Below, piece after piece: positions 1 through 7,634 of a DNA stretch of 8,483 nt. The DNA lies in the NCBI GenBank assembly GCA_946478975.1, contig CAMLEO010000301.1:1-8483 (forward strand). The letters run 5' to 3'. Below the pieces are notes generated by a model. That model was not told where the DNA came from. It saw only the letters and a list, made by a program, of their open reading frames with translations, and did not search any database. Both the position numbers and the translations under genes were made by a program. Origin of the DNA: an uncultured Steroidobacter sp. (GTDB taxonomy: Bacteria; Pseudomonadota; Gammaproteobacteria; Steroidobacterales; Steroidobacteraceae). Position 1 is the first letter of the stretch, and every line of letters starts with the position of its first letter.

Positions 1-18
1 GATGGCGTTGCCGAACAT
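1..18 (-). CDS. Start of an ABC transporter permease (MacB/FtsX-like), truncated by the window edge
   Basis: Only the first six codons are present, read leftward from an ATG at 18-16: Met-Phe-Gly-Asn-Ala-Ile. The ATG shares its A with the TAA stop of the ATPase gene (TAATG), a typical translational-coupling junction. In MacB-type systems the gene after a stand-alone ATPase is usually the FtsX-like permease. The short N-terminus resembles the cytoplasmic start of such permeases, which precedes the first membrane helix. The identification rests mainly on context; six residues cannot prove it. If right, this subunit would be the inner-membrane mechanotransmission component of the pump encoded upstream. 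Confidence 0.55.
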
Positions 19-743
19 TACATTTCTCGCACTGGCTCGTTGGCCAGGTCGCTTTCGATGTGGCCGTCGCGGAAGCGCACGATGCGGCGGGTCCACGCGG
101 CGATATCGGGTTCGTGCGTCACCATGGCGATGGTGATGCCGCGCTGCTCGTTCAGCGCGGTCAGCAGCTTCATGATTTCGACACTGGTCGCCGTGTCCAG
201 GTTGCCGGTCGGCTCGTCAGCAAACAACACTTGCGGCGTCGAAACGATGGCGCGCGCGATTGCGACGCGTTGTTGCTGACCGCCGGACAGCTGACTCGGA
301 ACGTGAGATTCGCGACCGCCGAGGCCGACTTCCTGCAACGCCTTGCGCGCCAGCGCGCGCCGCTGATCTTTCGGTACATGGCGATACACGAGCGGCAACT
401 CGACGTTTTCCTGCGCCGTCGTCCGGCTCAGCAGATTGAAGCCCTGAAACACGAAGCCGAGATAATTCCGACGCAACAACGCGCGCTGATCCGGGTTCAT
501 CGTGCCGACCGGCACACCAAGAAACTTATATGTTCCGCTGGTAGGCGTATCCAGACAGCCCAGCACATTCATGCACGTCGATTTGCCCGAGCCGCTGGGC
601 CCCATCACCGCCACGAACTCACCCGGCTGGATGCTCAGATCGATGCCGCGCAAGGCGCGCACTTCGCCTTCGCCATGGCCATAGATCTTGGTGACCTGCG
701 ACAGCTCGATCACCGGCGTCGGAGTGGCGGGCATGCCGGTCAC
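18..743 (-). CDS. ABC transporter ATP-binding protein, MacB/LolD-type
   Basis: A 241-residue cytoplasmic ATPase expected to power the tripartite exporter encoded with it. All nucleotide-binding motifs are present in order: Walker A GPSGSGKST (48-56), Q-loop glutamine (100, in FVFQGFNLL), signature LSGGQQQR (152-159), Walker B VLFADEPTGNLD (172-183) and the switch histidine in MVTHEP (210). ADEPTGNLD and the short length are characteristic of the MacB/LolD/FtsE group of ATPases. The chosen start is GTG at 743, whose last two bases overlap the TGA stop of the adaptor gene (GTGA); an ATG three codons later (734) is an alternative. Its own stop overlaps the next gene's ATG. In E. coli MacB the ATPase and permease are one polypeptide; here they appear split. 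The substrate (macrolide, peptide, lipid or other) cannot be told from the ATPase. Confidence 0.93.
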   Translation of the reverse strand: MTGMPATPTPVIELSQVTKIYGHGEGEVRALRGIDLSIQPGEFVAVMGPSGSGKSTCMNVLGCLDTPTSGTYKFLGVPVGTMNPDQRALLRRNYLGFVFQGFNLLSRTTAQENVELPLVYRHVPKDQRRALARKALQEVGLGGRESHVPSQLSGGQQQRVAIARAIVSTPQVLFADEPTGNLDTATSVEIMKLLTALNEQRGITIAMVTHEPDIAAWTRRIVRFRDGHIESDLANEPVREM

Positions 744-2191
744 TTCGCGGGCGCTCCGGTATCGACGATGACTTTGGTGCCCTCTTCCAGCTTGCGGTCG
801 AAGGCCTTTTGCAGTTCTTCCGGGCTCATGCCCGGCGGACCCATGCGACTGCCGTTGCCGCCTTGCGCGTTCTGGCGGGCAGCAACGTCCGGCTTGCGCT
901 CGAACGGCAGCACTTCGGTCATGCGGCCGTCGGTCGCGCCGGCACGAAACATCACCAACGCCGGTTTGCCGCCTTCGAGAATATAAGCTTTGCCCATGCG
1001 GCGGCCGGAGCCCTGCTGCTGACCGTTGCGGTTGCCGCCCATGCGGAAGCGAGGCATCGGCATCAGCGCATTCAACGGGCTGCCGGACTTGTTGGCGTTG
1101 GCATTCGGGTTTTCAGGCGTGAAGCGCAGCGCCGCGTTCGGCACCAGCAGCGCGTTCTGAATATTGGTTGTGACGATTTCAGCGGTCGCCGTCATGCCCG
1201 GGCGCAACAGCAGCTCGGGATTGTCCACTTCCAGCACCGTTTCATAAGTCACAACGCCGGTCGACGTCGCGCTCGCGCTGCTGGAGGAAGACGAAGAGGA
1301 GGCAGAGCTCTTGGTGTTGCTGGAAGCGAAGTGAACCTGCGTGATGCGGGCGTTGAAGCGGCGATTCGGGAACGCATCGACGGTGAAGCTCGCTTCCTGG
1401 CCTACGTTGACCGAGCCCACGTCGGCTTCATCCACCGACACGTGCAGCTCCATCTTCTTCAAATCTTCCGCCATGATGAACAGCACCGGCGCTTGCATGG
1501 TCGCCGCAACGGTCTGGCCCGGCTCGATCGAGCGCACCAGGATCACGCCGCTGCTGGGGGCGCGAATTTCCGTTTTGCTGAGATCGGTGCGAACAGCTTC
1601 CAAACTCGCGCGAGATTGAGCGACGGCCGCTCGTGCCGCCGCCGCTTCGCCTTCGGCACGAGCCACGGCAGCTTCAGCCACGTCCAGATCTTGTTGCGAC
1701 GGCAGTTTGTTGCCGCTGAGCTCCCGCACCTTTTGCAGGCGTGCGAGGTTGGCCTTCGATTCCTTCGTCGTCGCATCCGCTTGCAGCACGCGCGCCTCGG
1801 CAGACGCGAGTGAGCTTTCCTGCTGCAACACCTGCGCCTTCAAGCGCGTGGTGTCGAGCACGGCGAGCACCTGGCCTTGCTTGACCTCATCGTTCACATC
1901 GACATTGACCTTCGAAACCATGCCCGACAGCTCGCTGCCGATGTCGACCTGGTTGCGCGGTTCGAGGTTACCGGTGGCGGTGACCGTGACGGTCAGATCG
2001 CCGCGGGTGACATCTTGAGTGATGTACGTCGGCGCCTTGCCGTCGCCGCGCCCGAATATGAAATAGCCGACGAGCAGCACGATGGCGGCGAGCACGCCCC
2101 ACTTCGCATATTTCTGCCACGCCGGCGGCCCGGTGAGCCCGTCACGCAAAGTGCGCGACACGTCGGTGGAATTGCTGGTTTCGGTATCCAT
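740..2191 (-). CDS. Periplasmic adaptor (membrane-fusion) subunit, HlyD/MacA family
   Basis: A 483-residue adaptor that should bridge the inner-membrane ABC complex and the outer-membrane channel. The layout fits the RND/MacA-type adaptor family. There is a short cytoplasmic N-terminus and one hydrophobic anchor (about 31-47). The first half of a lipoyl-like domain includes the motif ATGNLEPRNQVDIGSELSG (72-90). An Ala/Glu/Gln/Arg-rich helical hairpin, likely coiled coil, runs about 112-205. The second lipoyl half contains TEIRAPSSGVI (207-217), followed by a beta-barrel region and a C-terminal membrane-proximal region starting near LLVPNAALRF (348-357). Three low-complexity insertions stand out: a serine tract at about 295-311, an Asn/Met/Arg/Gln/Gly-rich segment at about 360-398, and another at about 433-468. 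The start ATG lies 17 bases after the upstream stop without a clear ribosome-binding site, and the stop overlaps the ATPase start. MacA-like is the best description; macA itself is not proven. Confidence 0.9.
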   Translation of the reverse strand: MDTETSNSTDVSRTLRDGLTGPPAWQKYAKWGVLAAIVLLVGYFIFGRGDGKAPTYITQDVTRGDLTVTVTATGNLEPRNQVDIGSELSGMVSKVNVDVNDEVKQGQVLAVLDTTRLKAQVLQQESSLASAEARVLQADATTKESKANLARLQKVRELSGNKLPSQQDLDVAEAAVARAEGEAAAARAAVAQSRASLEAVRTDLSKTEIRAPSSGVILVRSIEPGQTVAATMQAPVLFIMAEDLKKMELHVSVDEADVGSVNVGQEASFTVDAFPNRRFNARITQVHFASSNTKSSASSSSSSSSASATSTGVVTYETVLEVDNPELLLRPGMTATAEIVTTNIQNALLVPNAALRFTPENPNANANKSGSPLNALMPMPRFRMGGNRNGQQQGSGRRMGKAYILEGGKPALVMFRAGATDGRMTEVLPFERKPDVAARQNAQGGNGSRMGPPGMSPEELQKAFDRKLEEGTKVIVDTGAPAK

Positions 2192-2208
2192 GGGTACGAC
2201 GATGCAAG

Positions 2209-3663
2209 TTAGCTCGCGGAGGTTGCAGTCGGGAACACCGACCAGCCGCCGCCGAGGGCTTTGTACAGGCGGATCAGGTTGGAGGTCATTTCGCCATCGC
2301 TGATGGCCAGCGAATCTTCCAGCGTCAGCAGCTGCCGGTCGGCGCTCAGCACGGTTTGAAAGTCGACCAGGCCGGAGTTGTATTGAACCAGCGCCAGGTC
2401 GGCGGCGCGGCGCGCGCTTTCCACCGCTTGCACCAGCGCTTCATGACGACGCTGCTCGCTGGTCCACGCGTCGAGCGAGTTCTCCACTTCCTCATAAGCG
2501 GAAAGCACGGTGGCTTCGTATGAAGCGAGCGCCTGAGTCACGAGCGCGTTCTGAACTTTGATGTTCTGACGAAGTGCGCCGGCGTTGAAGATCGGCAGGC
2601 TCAGGGTCAGGCCCGAGCGCTCGTTGCGATTGCCGTTGAGCAGATCGCCCGCGGTCAGCGAGGTCCAGCTGATCGAACCGGTCAAGGACAAGCTCGGATA
2701 CAAAGCGGCGGTCGCGACACCGACTTGTGCCGTCTGCGCAGCGAGCTGGCGCTCGGCACTGCGAATATCCGGGCGACGACGCAACACGTCGGCCGGCACC
2801 CCCGCAACGATATCGACCGGTGCGATCGGAATCGCCTTGCGCGGTTTCAAAGAATCTTCCAACGCGCCCGGCGCCTGGCCCGTGAGCACCGCCAGGCGAT
2901 TCATGCTTTGCACGAGGCTCGATTCCAGCGACGGAATCTGCGAGCGCGTTTGTTGGTAACTGGTATTGGCCTGCTCGACATCGAGCACGGTTGTGAGACC
3001 CGCGTCGGCTCGCCAGCGTGTGATATCAAGCGCCTCACGCTGCGATTCCAGGTTGCGCTCGGCGAAGTCGAGCCGCGACTGCGCGGTGCGCACGTTGACG
3101 TAGTTCAAAGCGACATCGCCCAACAGCACGACCAGCACGTCGCGCAATTCCGCTTCGGTGGCAGCAAGCTGCGCAGAGGCCGCTTCATATGAGCGGCGCT
3201 GGCCGCCAAACAAATCCAGCTCCCATCGGGTGCTCAAGCCGGCGTTGTAGCTTTCACCCACGGTGCTCACGACTTCACCGCTTTCGTTGAAGTTGGATTC
3301 CGACTCGGTGTGGGTGGCACCGGTGGACGCATCGATGCTGGGCCAGAAACCGGAACCGGCAATCGCACGCTGCGCCCGAGCCTGGACGACTCGCGCATAG
3401 GCTTGCTTGACGGTTTTGTTTTCGGCCAGCGCCCGCTCGATCACTTCATTCAGTTGTGGATCGTTCAGCGTGGTCCACCAGGCTGCGAGCGACGGAGCAT
3501 CGGGGGACTCCACACGCACGCCGGTGGCCGGCAATTGATGCCACGAATCGGGAGTGACGGGCTGCGGCGGGCGGTAATCCGGCCCCACTGCGCAGGCAGA
3601 CAACGTGACAGCGACGGCGAGCGCCAGCAGTGGCTTAGCAAAGTGTGGGGTGGTTGCCGACAT
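2209..3663 (-). CDS. Outer-membrane efflux lipoprotein, NodT/OprM-type (TolC superfamily)
   Basis: A 484-residue outer-membrane channel subunit, expected to form a trimeric exit duct for the exporter. The N-terminus has a lipoprotein signal peptide: positively charged start, hydrophobic core LLALAVAVTLSA and lipobox L-S-A-C with the acylated cysteine at residue 24, followed by AVGPDYRPP, a hallmark of this family. Two homologous outer-membrane-efflux repeats follow. Characteristic stretches include the VPADVLRRRPDIRSAE motif in the middle of the protein, YPSLSLTGS shortly after it, and a late segment GLVDFQTVLSADRQLL. The start is well fixed: an in-frame TAA lies three codons upstream of ATG 3663. 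No strong ribosome-binding site is visible. It is the first gene of the pump operon. MacAB pumps often borrow a TolC encoded elsewhere; here the channel is co-encoded, which suggests a dedicated complex. Confidence 0.93.
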   Translation of the reverse strand: MSATTPHFAKPLLALAVAVTLSACAVGPDYRPPQPVTPDSWHQLPATGVRVESPDAPSLAAWWTTLNDPQLNEVIERALAENKTVKQAYARVVQARAQRAIAGSGFWPSIDASTGATHTESESNFNESGEVVSTVGESYNAGLSTRWELDLFGGQRRSYEAASAQLAATEAELRDVLVVLLGDVALNYVNVRTAQSRLDFAERNLESQREALDITRWRADAGLTTVLDVEQANTSYQQTRSQIPSLESSLVQSMNRLAVLTGQAPGALEDSLKPRKAIPIAPVDIVAGVPADVLRRRPDIRSAERQLAAQTAQVGVATAALYPSLSLTGSISWTSLTAGDLLNGNRNERSGLTLSLPIFNAGALRQNIKVQNALVTQALASYEATVLSAYEEVENSLDAWTSEQRRHEALVQAVESARRAADLALVQYNSGLVDFQTVLSADRQLLTLEDSLAISDGEMTSNLIRLYKALGGGWSVFPTATSAS

Positions 3664-3720
3664 GAGCCATTAGTACCAGTGAGGCGAGCGAAGTTCAGCA
3701 CGGCAGCCGGCAAAGTAGTG

Positions 3721-3734
3721 TTACAAGATTGTAA
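3721..3734. promoter_or_regulatory. Candidate operator: 14-bp perfect dyad upstream of the efflux operon
   Basis: The sequence TTACAA-GA-TTGTAA is a perfect 6-2-6 inverted repeat in an AT-rich patch of an otherwise GC-rich window. It lies about 58 bases upstream of the outer-membrane lipoprotein ATG. It overlaps a minus-strand TACAAT hexamer (3733-3728), a five-of-six match to a -10 box. I found no convincing -35 at the right distance, which would fit an activator-dependent promoter. A dyad over a -10 box could equally be a repressor site. No regulator gene is in the window, so the binding protein is unknown. Confidence 0.4.
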
Positions 3735-3797
3735 GCATATGTATCTGAAAAAGCGGCGGTTTTTGAAAACGCTAGGATTTTCGGCACGGACCGGCCT

Positions 3798-3803
3798 TAT
3801 AAC
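3798..3803 (+). promoter_or_regulatory. Possible -10 box for the cysD operon (TATAAC)
   Basis: TATAAC on the plus strand matches the sigma-70 -10 consensus at five of six positions. There is no good -35 hexamer 16-18 bases upstream, but an AT-rich stretch (about 3721-3783) precedes it. Sulfate-assimilation promoters in gammaproteobacteria are classically activated by CysB, which binds AT-rich DNA upstream of weak -35 boxes; that is family knowledge, and no CysB site is demonstrable here. If used, it would leave a leader of roughly 115 bases before cysD. Confidence 0.25.
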
Positions 3804-3891
3804 CTGCGGTTCGAGCTGCCGCACCAGTTGCGATATGCAGCTATGAGCCATTCACGCACAATCGTGGCCCGTAACCGGATTGAAACCTAAG

Positions 3892-3911
3892 CCGGTATCC
3901 ACAAGTACCGG
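3892..3911 (+). promoter_or_regulatory. Short hairpin immediately upstream of cysD
   Basis: CCGGTA (3892-3897) and TACCGG (3906-3911) form a perfect 6-bp stem with an 8-base loop. It ends 15 bases before the preferred cysD ATG and 6 bases before the alternative TTG. No Shine-Dalgarno sequence is obvious between hairpin and start, so the stem might affect ribosome access, or it may be a DNA-level dyad. A 6-bp stem of this kind could arise by chance. Confidence 0.3.
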
Positions 3912-3926
3912 GACTCCTTGGTAGCA

Positions 3927-4829
3927 ATGACCAGACTGACTCATTTGCAACGGCTCGAAGCCGAGAGCATCCACATCCTGCGTGAAGTGGTCGCCGAATG
4001 TGAGCGGCCGGTGATGTTGTATTCCATCGGCAAAGACAGCTCCGTGATGCTGCACCTGGCGATGAAGGCGTTCTATCCCGCGAAGCCGCCGTTCCCGCTG
4101 TTGCACGTCGACACCACCTGGAAATTCCGCGACATGATCGCGTTCCGCGATCGGATCACGGCCGATCTGGGCCTGGAACTGCTGGTGCATATCAACCAGG
4201 ACGGGCTGGCCCGCGGCATCGGCCCGTTCACGCATGGCTCGGCCGTGCACACCGATGTGATGAAGACGCAGAGCTTGAAGCAGGCGCTCGACAAGTACGG
4301 CTTCGATGCGGCTTTCGGCGGCGCCCGGCGCGACGAAGAAAAGTCCCGGGCCAAAGAGCGCGTGTTCTCGTTCCGTTCCGCCCAGCATCGCTGGGATCCG
4401 AAGCGTCAGCGTCCCGAGCTCTGGCGACAATACAACGCCCGCAAAAACAAAGGCGAAAGCCTGCGCGTGTTTCCTCTATCGAACTGGACCGAACTCGACA
4501 TCTGGCAGTACATCTACCTGGAAAACATTCCCATCGTGCCGCTGTATTTCTCGGCGATGCGTCCGGTCGTGAAGCGCGACGGCACGCTGATCATGGTCGA
4601 CGACGACCGCATGCCGCTCCACGACGGCGAACGGCCCGAGATGAAGTCGGTGCGTTTCCGCACGCTCGGCTGCTATCCGCTCACTGGCGCGATCGAAAGC
4701 GAAGCGCGCACCTTGCCGGACATCATCCAGGAAATGCTGCTGACCACCAGCTCCGAACGGCAGGGCCGCGTGATCGATCACGACAGCAGCGCGTCGATGG
4801 AGAAAAAGAAACAGGAGGGCTATTTCTAA
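3927..4829 (+). CDS. cysD: Sulfate adenylyltransferase subunit 2 (CysD)
   Basis: The catalytic small subunit of ATP sulfurylase. With the CysN GTPase it makes adenosine 5'-phosphosulfate (APS) and pyrophosphate from ATP and sulfate in the cytoplasm. From ATG 3927 it is 300 residues, essentially the E. coli length (302). It keeps the hallmarks of the PP-loop/PAPS-reductase-like fold: YSIGKDSS (32-39), LLHVDT (58-63), [16 protein letters not shown] (130-145), [28 protein letters not shown] and the C-terminal GYF. A TTG nine bases upstream (3918) would extend it by three residues; the ATG is preferred because the product then begins [16 protein letters not shown], lining up with the E. coli N-terminus. 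The stop shares one base with the cysNC ATG (TAATG), coupling synthesis of the two subunits. It is the first gene of the operon and diverges from the efflux genes. Confidence 0.97.
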   Translation: MTRLTHLQRLEAESIHILREVVAECERPVMLYSIGKDSSVMLHLAMKAFYPAKPPFPLLHVDTTWKFRDMIAFRDRITADLGLELLVHINQDGLARGIGPFTHGSAVHTDVMKTQSLKQALDKYGFDAAFGGARRDEEKSRAKERVFSFRSAQHRWDPKRQRPELWRQYNARKNKGESLRVFPLSNWTELDIWQYIYLENIPIVPLYFSAMRPVVKRDGTLIMVDDDRMPLHDGERPEMKSVRFRTLGCYPLTGAIESEARTLPDIIQEMLLTTSSERQGRVIDHDSSASMEKKKQEGYF

Positions 4830-6754
4830 TGGCCCACAAATCCGACCTGATCGCGACCGACATTCAGGCCTACCTGAAGTCGCACGAACAAAAGAGCCTG
4901 CTGCGGTTCATCACCTGCGGCAGCGTGGACGACGGCAAGTCGACCTTGATCGGCCGGCTGCTGTACGAATCGAAAATGATCTTCGAGGATCAGCTCACCG
5001 CGCTCGAAGCTGACTCGAAAAAGGTCGGCACGCAGAACGGCGAGCTCGACTTCGCGCTGCTGGTGGACGGCCTGGCCGCGGAACGCGAGCAGGGCATCAC
5101 CATCGACGTGGCGTATCGTTTCTTTTCGACCGACCGTCGCAAATTCATCGTCGCCGACACGCCGGGCCATGAGCAGTACACGCGCAACATGGTGACGGGC
5201 GCTTCGACGGCCGATGTCGCAGTAATCCTGATCGATGCGCGCAAAGGCGTGCTGACGCAGACCCGGCGCCACAGTTACATCGTGTCGCTGCTCGGGATCA
5301 AACACGTGGTGCTGGCCATCAACAAGATGGACCTGGTCGGTTACTCGCAGCAGATCTTCGACACCATCGTCGCCGAGTATCGAGAGTTCGCGGCCCAGAT
5401 CGGGCTCGACAACATCGTGCCGGTGCCGTTGTCGGCACTGCGCGGCGACAACATGCTCGAACGCAGCGCTGCGACCCCGTGGTTCCAAGGCCCGACGCTG
5501 ATGTCGTATCTGGAAAGCGTCGAGATCGAGGACGACCTGCAGCAGCGTCCGTTCCGCTTGCCGGTGCAATGGGTGAATCGCCCGAACCAGGATTTCCGCG
5601 GCTTTGCCGGCACGATCGCAAGCGGCGTGGTTCGCAAAGGCGACACGATTCGCGTGCTGCCTTCCGGGCGTCAAAGCAAAGTGGCGCGCATCGTCACTCA
5701 TGACGGCGATTTGGAAACGGCTGTCGCGGGACAGTCGATCACTATCACGCTGACGGATGAAGTCGATGTGAGTCGCGGGGACGTGATTGCCACGTCGTCA
5801 GCGCCGCCGGCGGTCGCGGATCAATTCCAGTCGACGATCATCTGGATGCACGACGAGCCGATGCTGCCGGGCCGGCCGTATCTCATCAAACTCGGCGCAC
5901 GCACCGTCACCGGCAGCATCACCGCGCCGAAGTACAAGGTGAACGTCAACACGCTCGAGCATCTCGCTGCCAAGCAGCTGGAGCTCAACGAGATCGGTGT
6001 TTGTAATCTCAGCCTCGACCAGGCGATTCCGTTCGATCCCTACACGGAAAATCGCGAGACCGGCGGCTTCATCCTGATCGACAAGATTTCCAACGACACC
6101 GTCGGTGCCGGCCTGCTGAGCTTCGCGCTACGCCGCGCAGAAAACATTCATTGGCAGGCGTTGGATGTAAACAAACAAGCTCGTGCCGCTCTGAAAGGCC
6201 AGCGCGCGTGCGTGCTGTGGTTCACGGGCTTGTCGGGCGCCGGTAAATCCACGGTCGCAAACATCGTTGAAAAGCGCCTGCATGCGCTCGGTCGTCATAC
6301 GTACACACTCGACGGCGACAATGTGCGTCATGGCTTGAACAAGGACCTGGGCTTCACCGATGCCGATCGCGTCGAAAACATTCGCCGCGTGGCCGAAGTG
6401 TCCAAGCTCATGGTGGACGCGGGCCTGATCGTGCTGGTGTCGTTCATTTCGCCGTTCCGTTCGGAGCGGCGCCTGGCACGCGAGCTGATGCAGTCGGGAG
6501 AATTTTTCGAAGTGTTTGTCGATACGCCGCTGGCCGAGGCCGAGAAGCGCGATCCGAAAGGCCTGTACAAGAAGGCCCGGCGCGGCGAGCTGCGCAACTT
6601 CACCGGCATCGACTCGCCCTACGAGCCGCCCGAAAACGCGGAGATTCATTTGCGCACGGCGTTGTATTCTCCGGAAGCCGCCGCCGAGCAGATTCTCACT
6701 CAGCTGCGCGACGCCGGCATGCTGTACCCGGCGGACGAACTCTCTGGATTGTAG
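4829..6754 (+). CDS. cysNC: Bifunctional sulfate adenylyltransferase subunit 1 / APS kinase (CysN-CysC fusion)
   Basis: A 641-residue fusion of two consecutive enzymes of sulfate activation. The N-terminal CysN part (about 1-440) is an elongation-factor-like GTPase that drives ATP sulfurylase: P-loop GSVDDGKST (31-39), [16 protein letters not shown] switch region, DTPGH (110-114) and NKMD (165-168), then the beta-barrel domains. The C-terminal CysC part (about 446-641) phosphorylates APS to PAPS: P-loop GLSGAGKST (467-475), [15 protein letters not shown] (from 495), and the APS-binding region with [11 protein letters not shown] and FTGIDSPYE. Both nucleotide sites look intact, so both activities are expected. 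A strong AGGAGG (4813-4818) precedes the ATG, which overlaps the cysD stop by one base. Such fusions are known in Xanthomonas-type bacteria and as rhizobial NodQ. The adjoining cysD and cysQ, with no nodulation genes nearby, favour the housekeeping sulfur role. Confidence 0.97.
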   Translation: MAHKSDLIATDIQAYLKSHEQKSLLRFITCGSVDDGKSTLIGRLLYESKMIFEDQLTALEADSKKVGTQNGELDFALLVDGLAAEREQGITIDVAYRFFSTDRRKFIVADTPGHEQYTRNMVTGASTADVAVILIDARKGVLTQTRRHSYIVSLLGIKHVVLAINKMDLVGYSQQIFDTIVAEYREFAAQIGLDNIVPVPLSALRGDNMLERSAATPWFQGPTLMSYLESVEIEDDLQQRPFRLPVQWVNRPNQDFRGFAGTIASGVVRKGDTIRVLPSGRQSKVARIVTHDGDLETAVAGQSITITLTDEVDVSRGDVIATSSAPPAVADQFQSTIIWMHDEPMLPGRPYLIKLGARTVTGSITAPKYKVNVNTLEHLAAKQLELNEIGVCNLSLDQAIPFDPYTENRETGGFILIDKISNDTVGAGLLSFALRRAENIHWQALDVNKQARAALKGQRACVLWFTGLSGAGKSTVANIVEKRLHALGRHTYTLDGDNVRHGLNKDLGFTDADRVENIRRVAEVSKLMVDAGLIVLVSFISPFRSERRLARELMQSGEFFEVFVDTPLAEAEKRDPKGLYKKARRGELRNFTGIDSPYEPPENAEIHLRTALYSPEAAAEQILTQLRDAGMLYPADELSGL

Positions 6755-6757
6755 GAG
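6753..6757 (+). promoter_or_regulatory. Ribosome-binding site that fixes the cysQ GTG start
   Basis: AGGAG overlaps the last two bases of the cysNC TAG stop and sits 5 bases before GTG 6763. It supports this GTG over the ATG at 6781, and suggests that terminating cysNC ribosomes feed cysQ translation. Confidence 0.7.
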
Positions 6758-6762
6758 CGCAC

Positions 6763-7578
6763 GTGACGCAGGCCGAATGGATGGCGCCCGCCTTCATGGC
6801 GGAAGTGGTGCGACTGGCACAGCGCGCCGGTGACGCGATCCTGAGCGTCTACGGCGAGCAGTTCGAAGTCACACACAAGACCGATCAATCGCCGTTGACG
6901 CAGGCGGACCTGCGCTCGCACGAGATTCTGGTGCAGGGTTTGCGTGCACTGACACCGGGCCTGCCGGTGCTCTCCGAAGAAGACAGCGACATCGCGTTCG
7001 AGCAGCGCCGCCAGTGGAAACGTTATTGGCTGCTCGATCCGCTCGATGGCACCAAGGAATTCGTCTCGCGTAACGGCGAGTTCACCGTGAACGTCGCGCT
7101 GATCGACGATCACGTGCCGCTGTTGGGCGTCGTGCACGTGCCCGTCTCGGGCACCACCTACACCGGGCAATCCGGCGTCGGCGCGTTCAAGCATGTGAAT
7201 GGCGAACGCACGAAACAGCTGCATGTGAAGACCCCGGCGGCAACCCCGTTACGGATCGTCGGCAGCCGCTCGCATCGTGGCGATTCGCTCGACAAGTTCC
7301 TTCCCAAGCTCGAACCGTACGAGATGGTTGCTTGTGGCAGCTCGCTGAAGTTTTGTATGGTCGCCGAAGGCAGTGCCGATTTTTATCCGCGCCTGGGCCC
7401 GACGAGCGAATGGGACACGGCGGCTGCGCAAGCCGTGGTGGAAGCGGCGGGCGGCGCAGTCGTTACGACGGATGGTGCGCGGTTGAGTTACAACACCAAA
7501 GCGGAGCTGCTCAATCCTCATTTCCTGGTGTTCGGCGATCGCACCCGAGATTGGGTGCGCATCCTGTCGGCCGATTGA
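6763..7578 (+). CDS. cysQ: 3'(2'),5'-bisphosphate nucleotidase CysQ
   Basis: A 271-residue Mg2+-dependent phosphatase of the inositol-monophosphatase superfamily. It converts PAP, the by-product of PAPS reduction or sulfotransfer, to AMP and so protects the cell from PAP build-up and keeps the pathway moving. Visible motifs are KTDQSPLTQAD (39-49), the metal ligands in EEDS (72-75), DPLDGTKEF (92-100; metal-binding D92 and D95), GSRSH (167-171) and WDTAAAQAVVEAAGG (from 217; D218 metal ligand). It is about 25 residues longer than E. coli CysQ (246). The GTG start is chosen because of the AGGAG five bases before it. It follows cysNC by eight bases and is the last gene of the operon, before a terminator-like hairpin. 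The DPLDGTKEF signature and the neighbours make CysQ much more likely than a generic inositol phosphatase. Confidence 0.95.
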   Translation: MTQAEWMAPAFMAEVVRLAQRAGDAILSVYGEQFEVTHKTDQSPLTQADLRSHEILVQGLRALTPGLPVLSEEDSDIAFEQRRQWKRYWLLDPLDGTKEFVSRNGEFTVNVALIDDHVPLLGVVHVPVSGTTYTGQSGVGAFKHVNGERTKQLHVKTPAATPLRIVGSRSHRGDSLDKFLPKLEPYEMVACGSSLKFCMVAEGSADFYPRLGPTSEWDTAAAQAVVEAAGGAVVTTDGARLSYNTKAELLNPHFLVFGDRTRDWVRILSAD

Positions 7579-7586
7579 TCTGCCAG

Positions 7587-7616
7587 AAATATTCTTCAAC
7601 AAAAAGAATATTTTTT
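7587..7616 (+). terminator. Rho-independent terminator-like hairpin after cysQ
   Basis: AAATATTCTT (7587-7596) pairs perfectly with AAGAATATTT (7604-7613) around a 7-base loop. The 3' arm runs into six consecutive T (7611-7616). It starts eight bases after the cysQ stop, and the convergent gene ends at 7635, so it may serve both strands. The T-tract is better in the plus direction. The stem is almost all A/T, hence weaker than usual. Confidence 0.65.
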
Positions 7617-7634
7617 GGGAATCGAGAGGCGTCG

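Noticed and set aside
60..986. Long plus-strand open frame of 308 codons
   Set aside because: It lies antisense to the ABC ATPase and adaptor, has an Arg/His/Ala-rich composition with no recognisable domain, and is a typical GC-rich shadow frame.
809..1813. Plus-strand open frame of 334 codons
   Set aside because: Antisense to the adaptor gene, whose own product has coherent family motifs; the Arg/His/Ala-rich translation looks non-coding.
3748..3765. A-tract and T-tract around a GC core (AAAAA-GCGGCGG-TTTTT), considered as a terminator
   Set aside because: Only a 5-bp A/T stem, and it lies in a divergent intergenic region where no transcript should end.
3465..3851. Minus-strand open frame reaching upstream of the efflux lipoprotein
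   Set aside because: It overlaps the lipoprotein start in another frame, has no domain or signal, and runs through the AT-rich control region.
3662..3852. Direct repeat ATGAGCCATT at 3662-3671 and 3843-3852
   Set aside because: Ten bases, about 180 apart, flanking nothing recognisable; no sign of a target-site duplication or element between the copies.
4826..5701. Minus-strand open frame of 291 codons
   Set aside because: Antisense to the CysN GTPase domain, where the plus strand has every expected motif; a shadow of codon bias.
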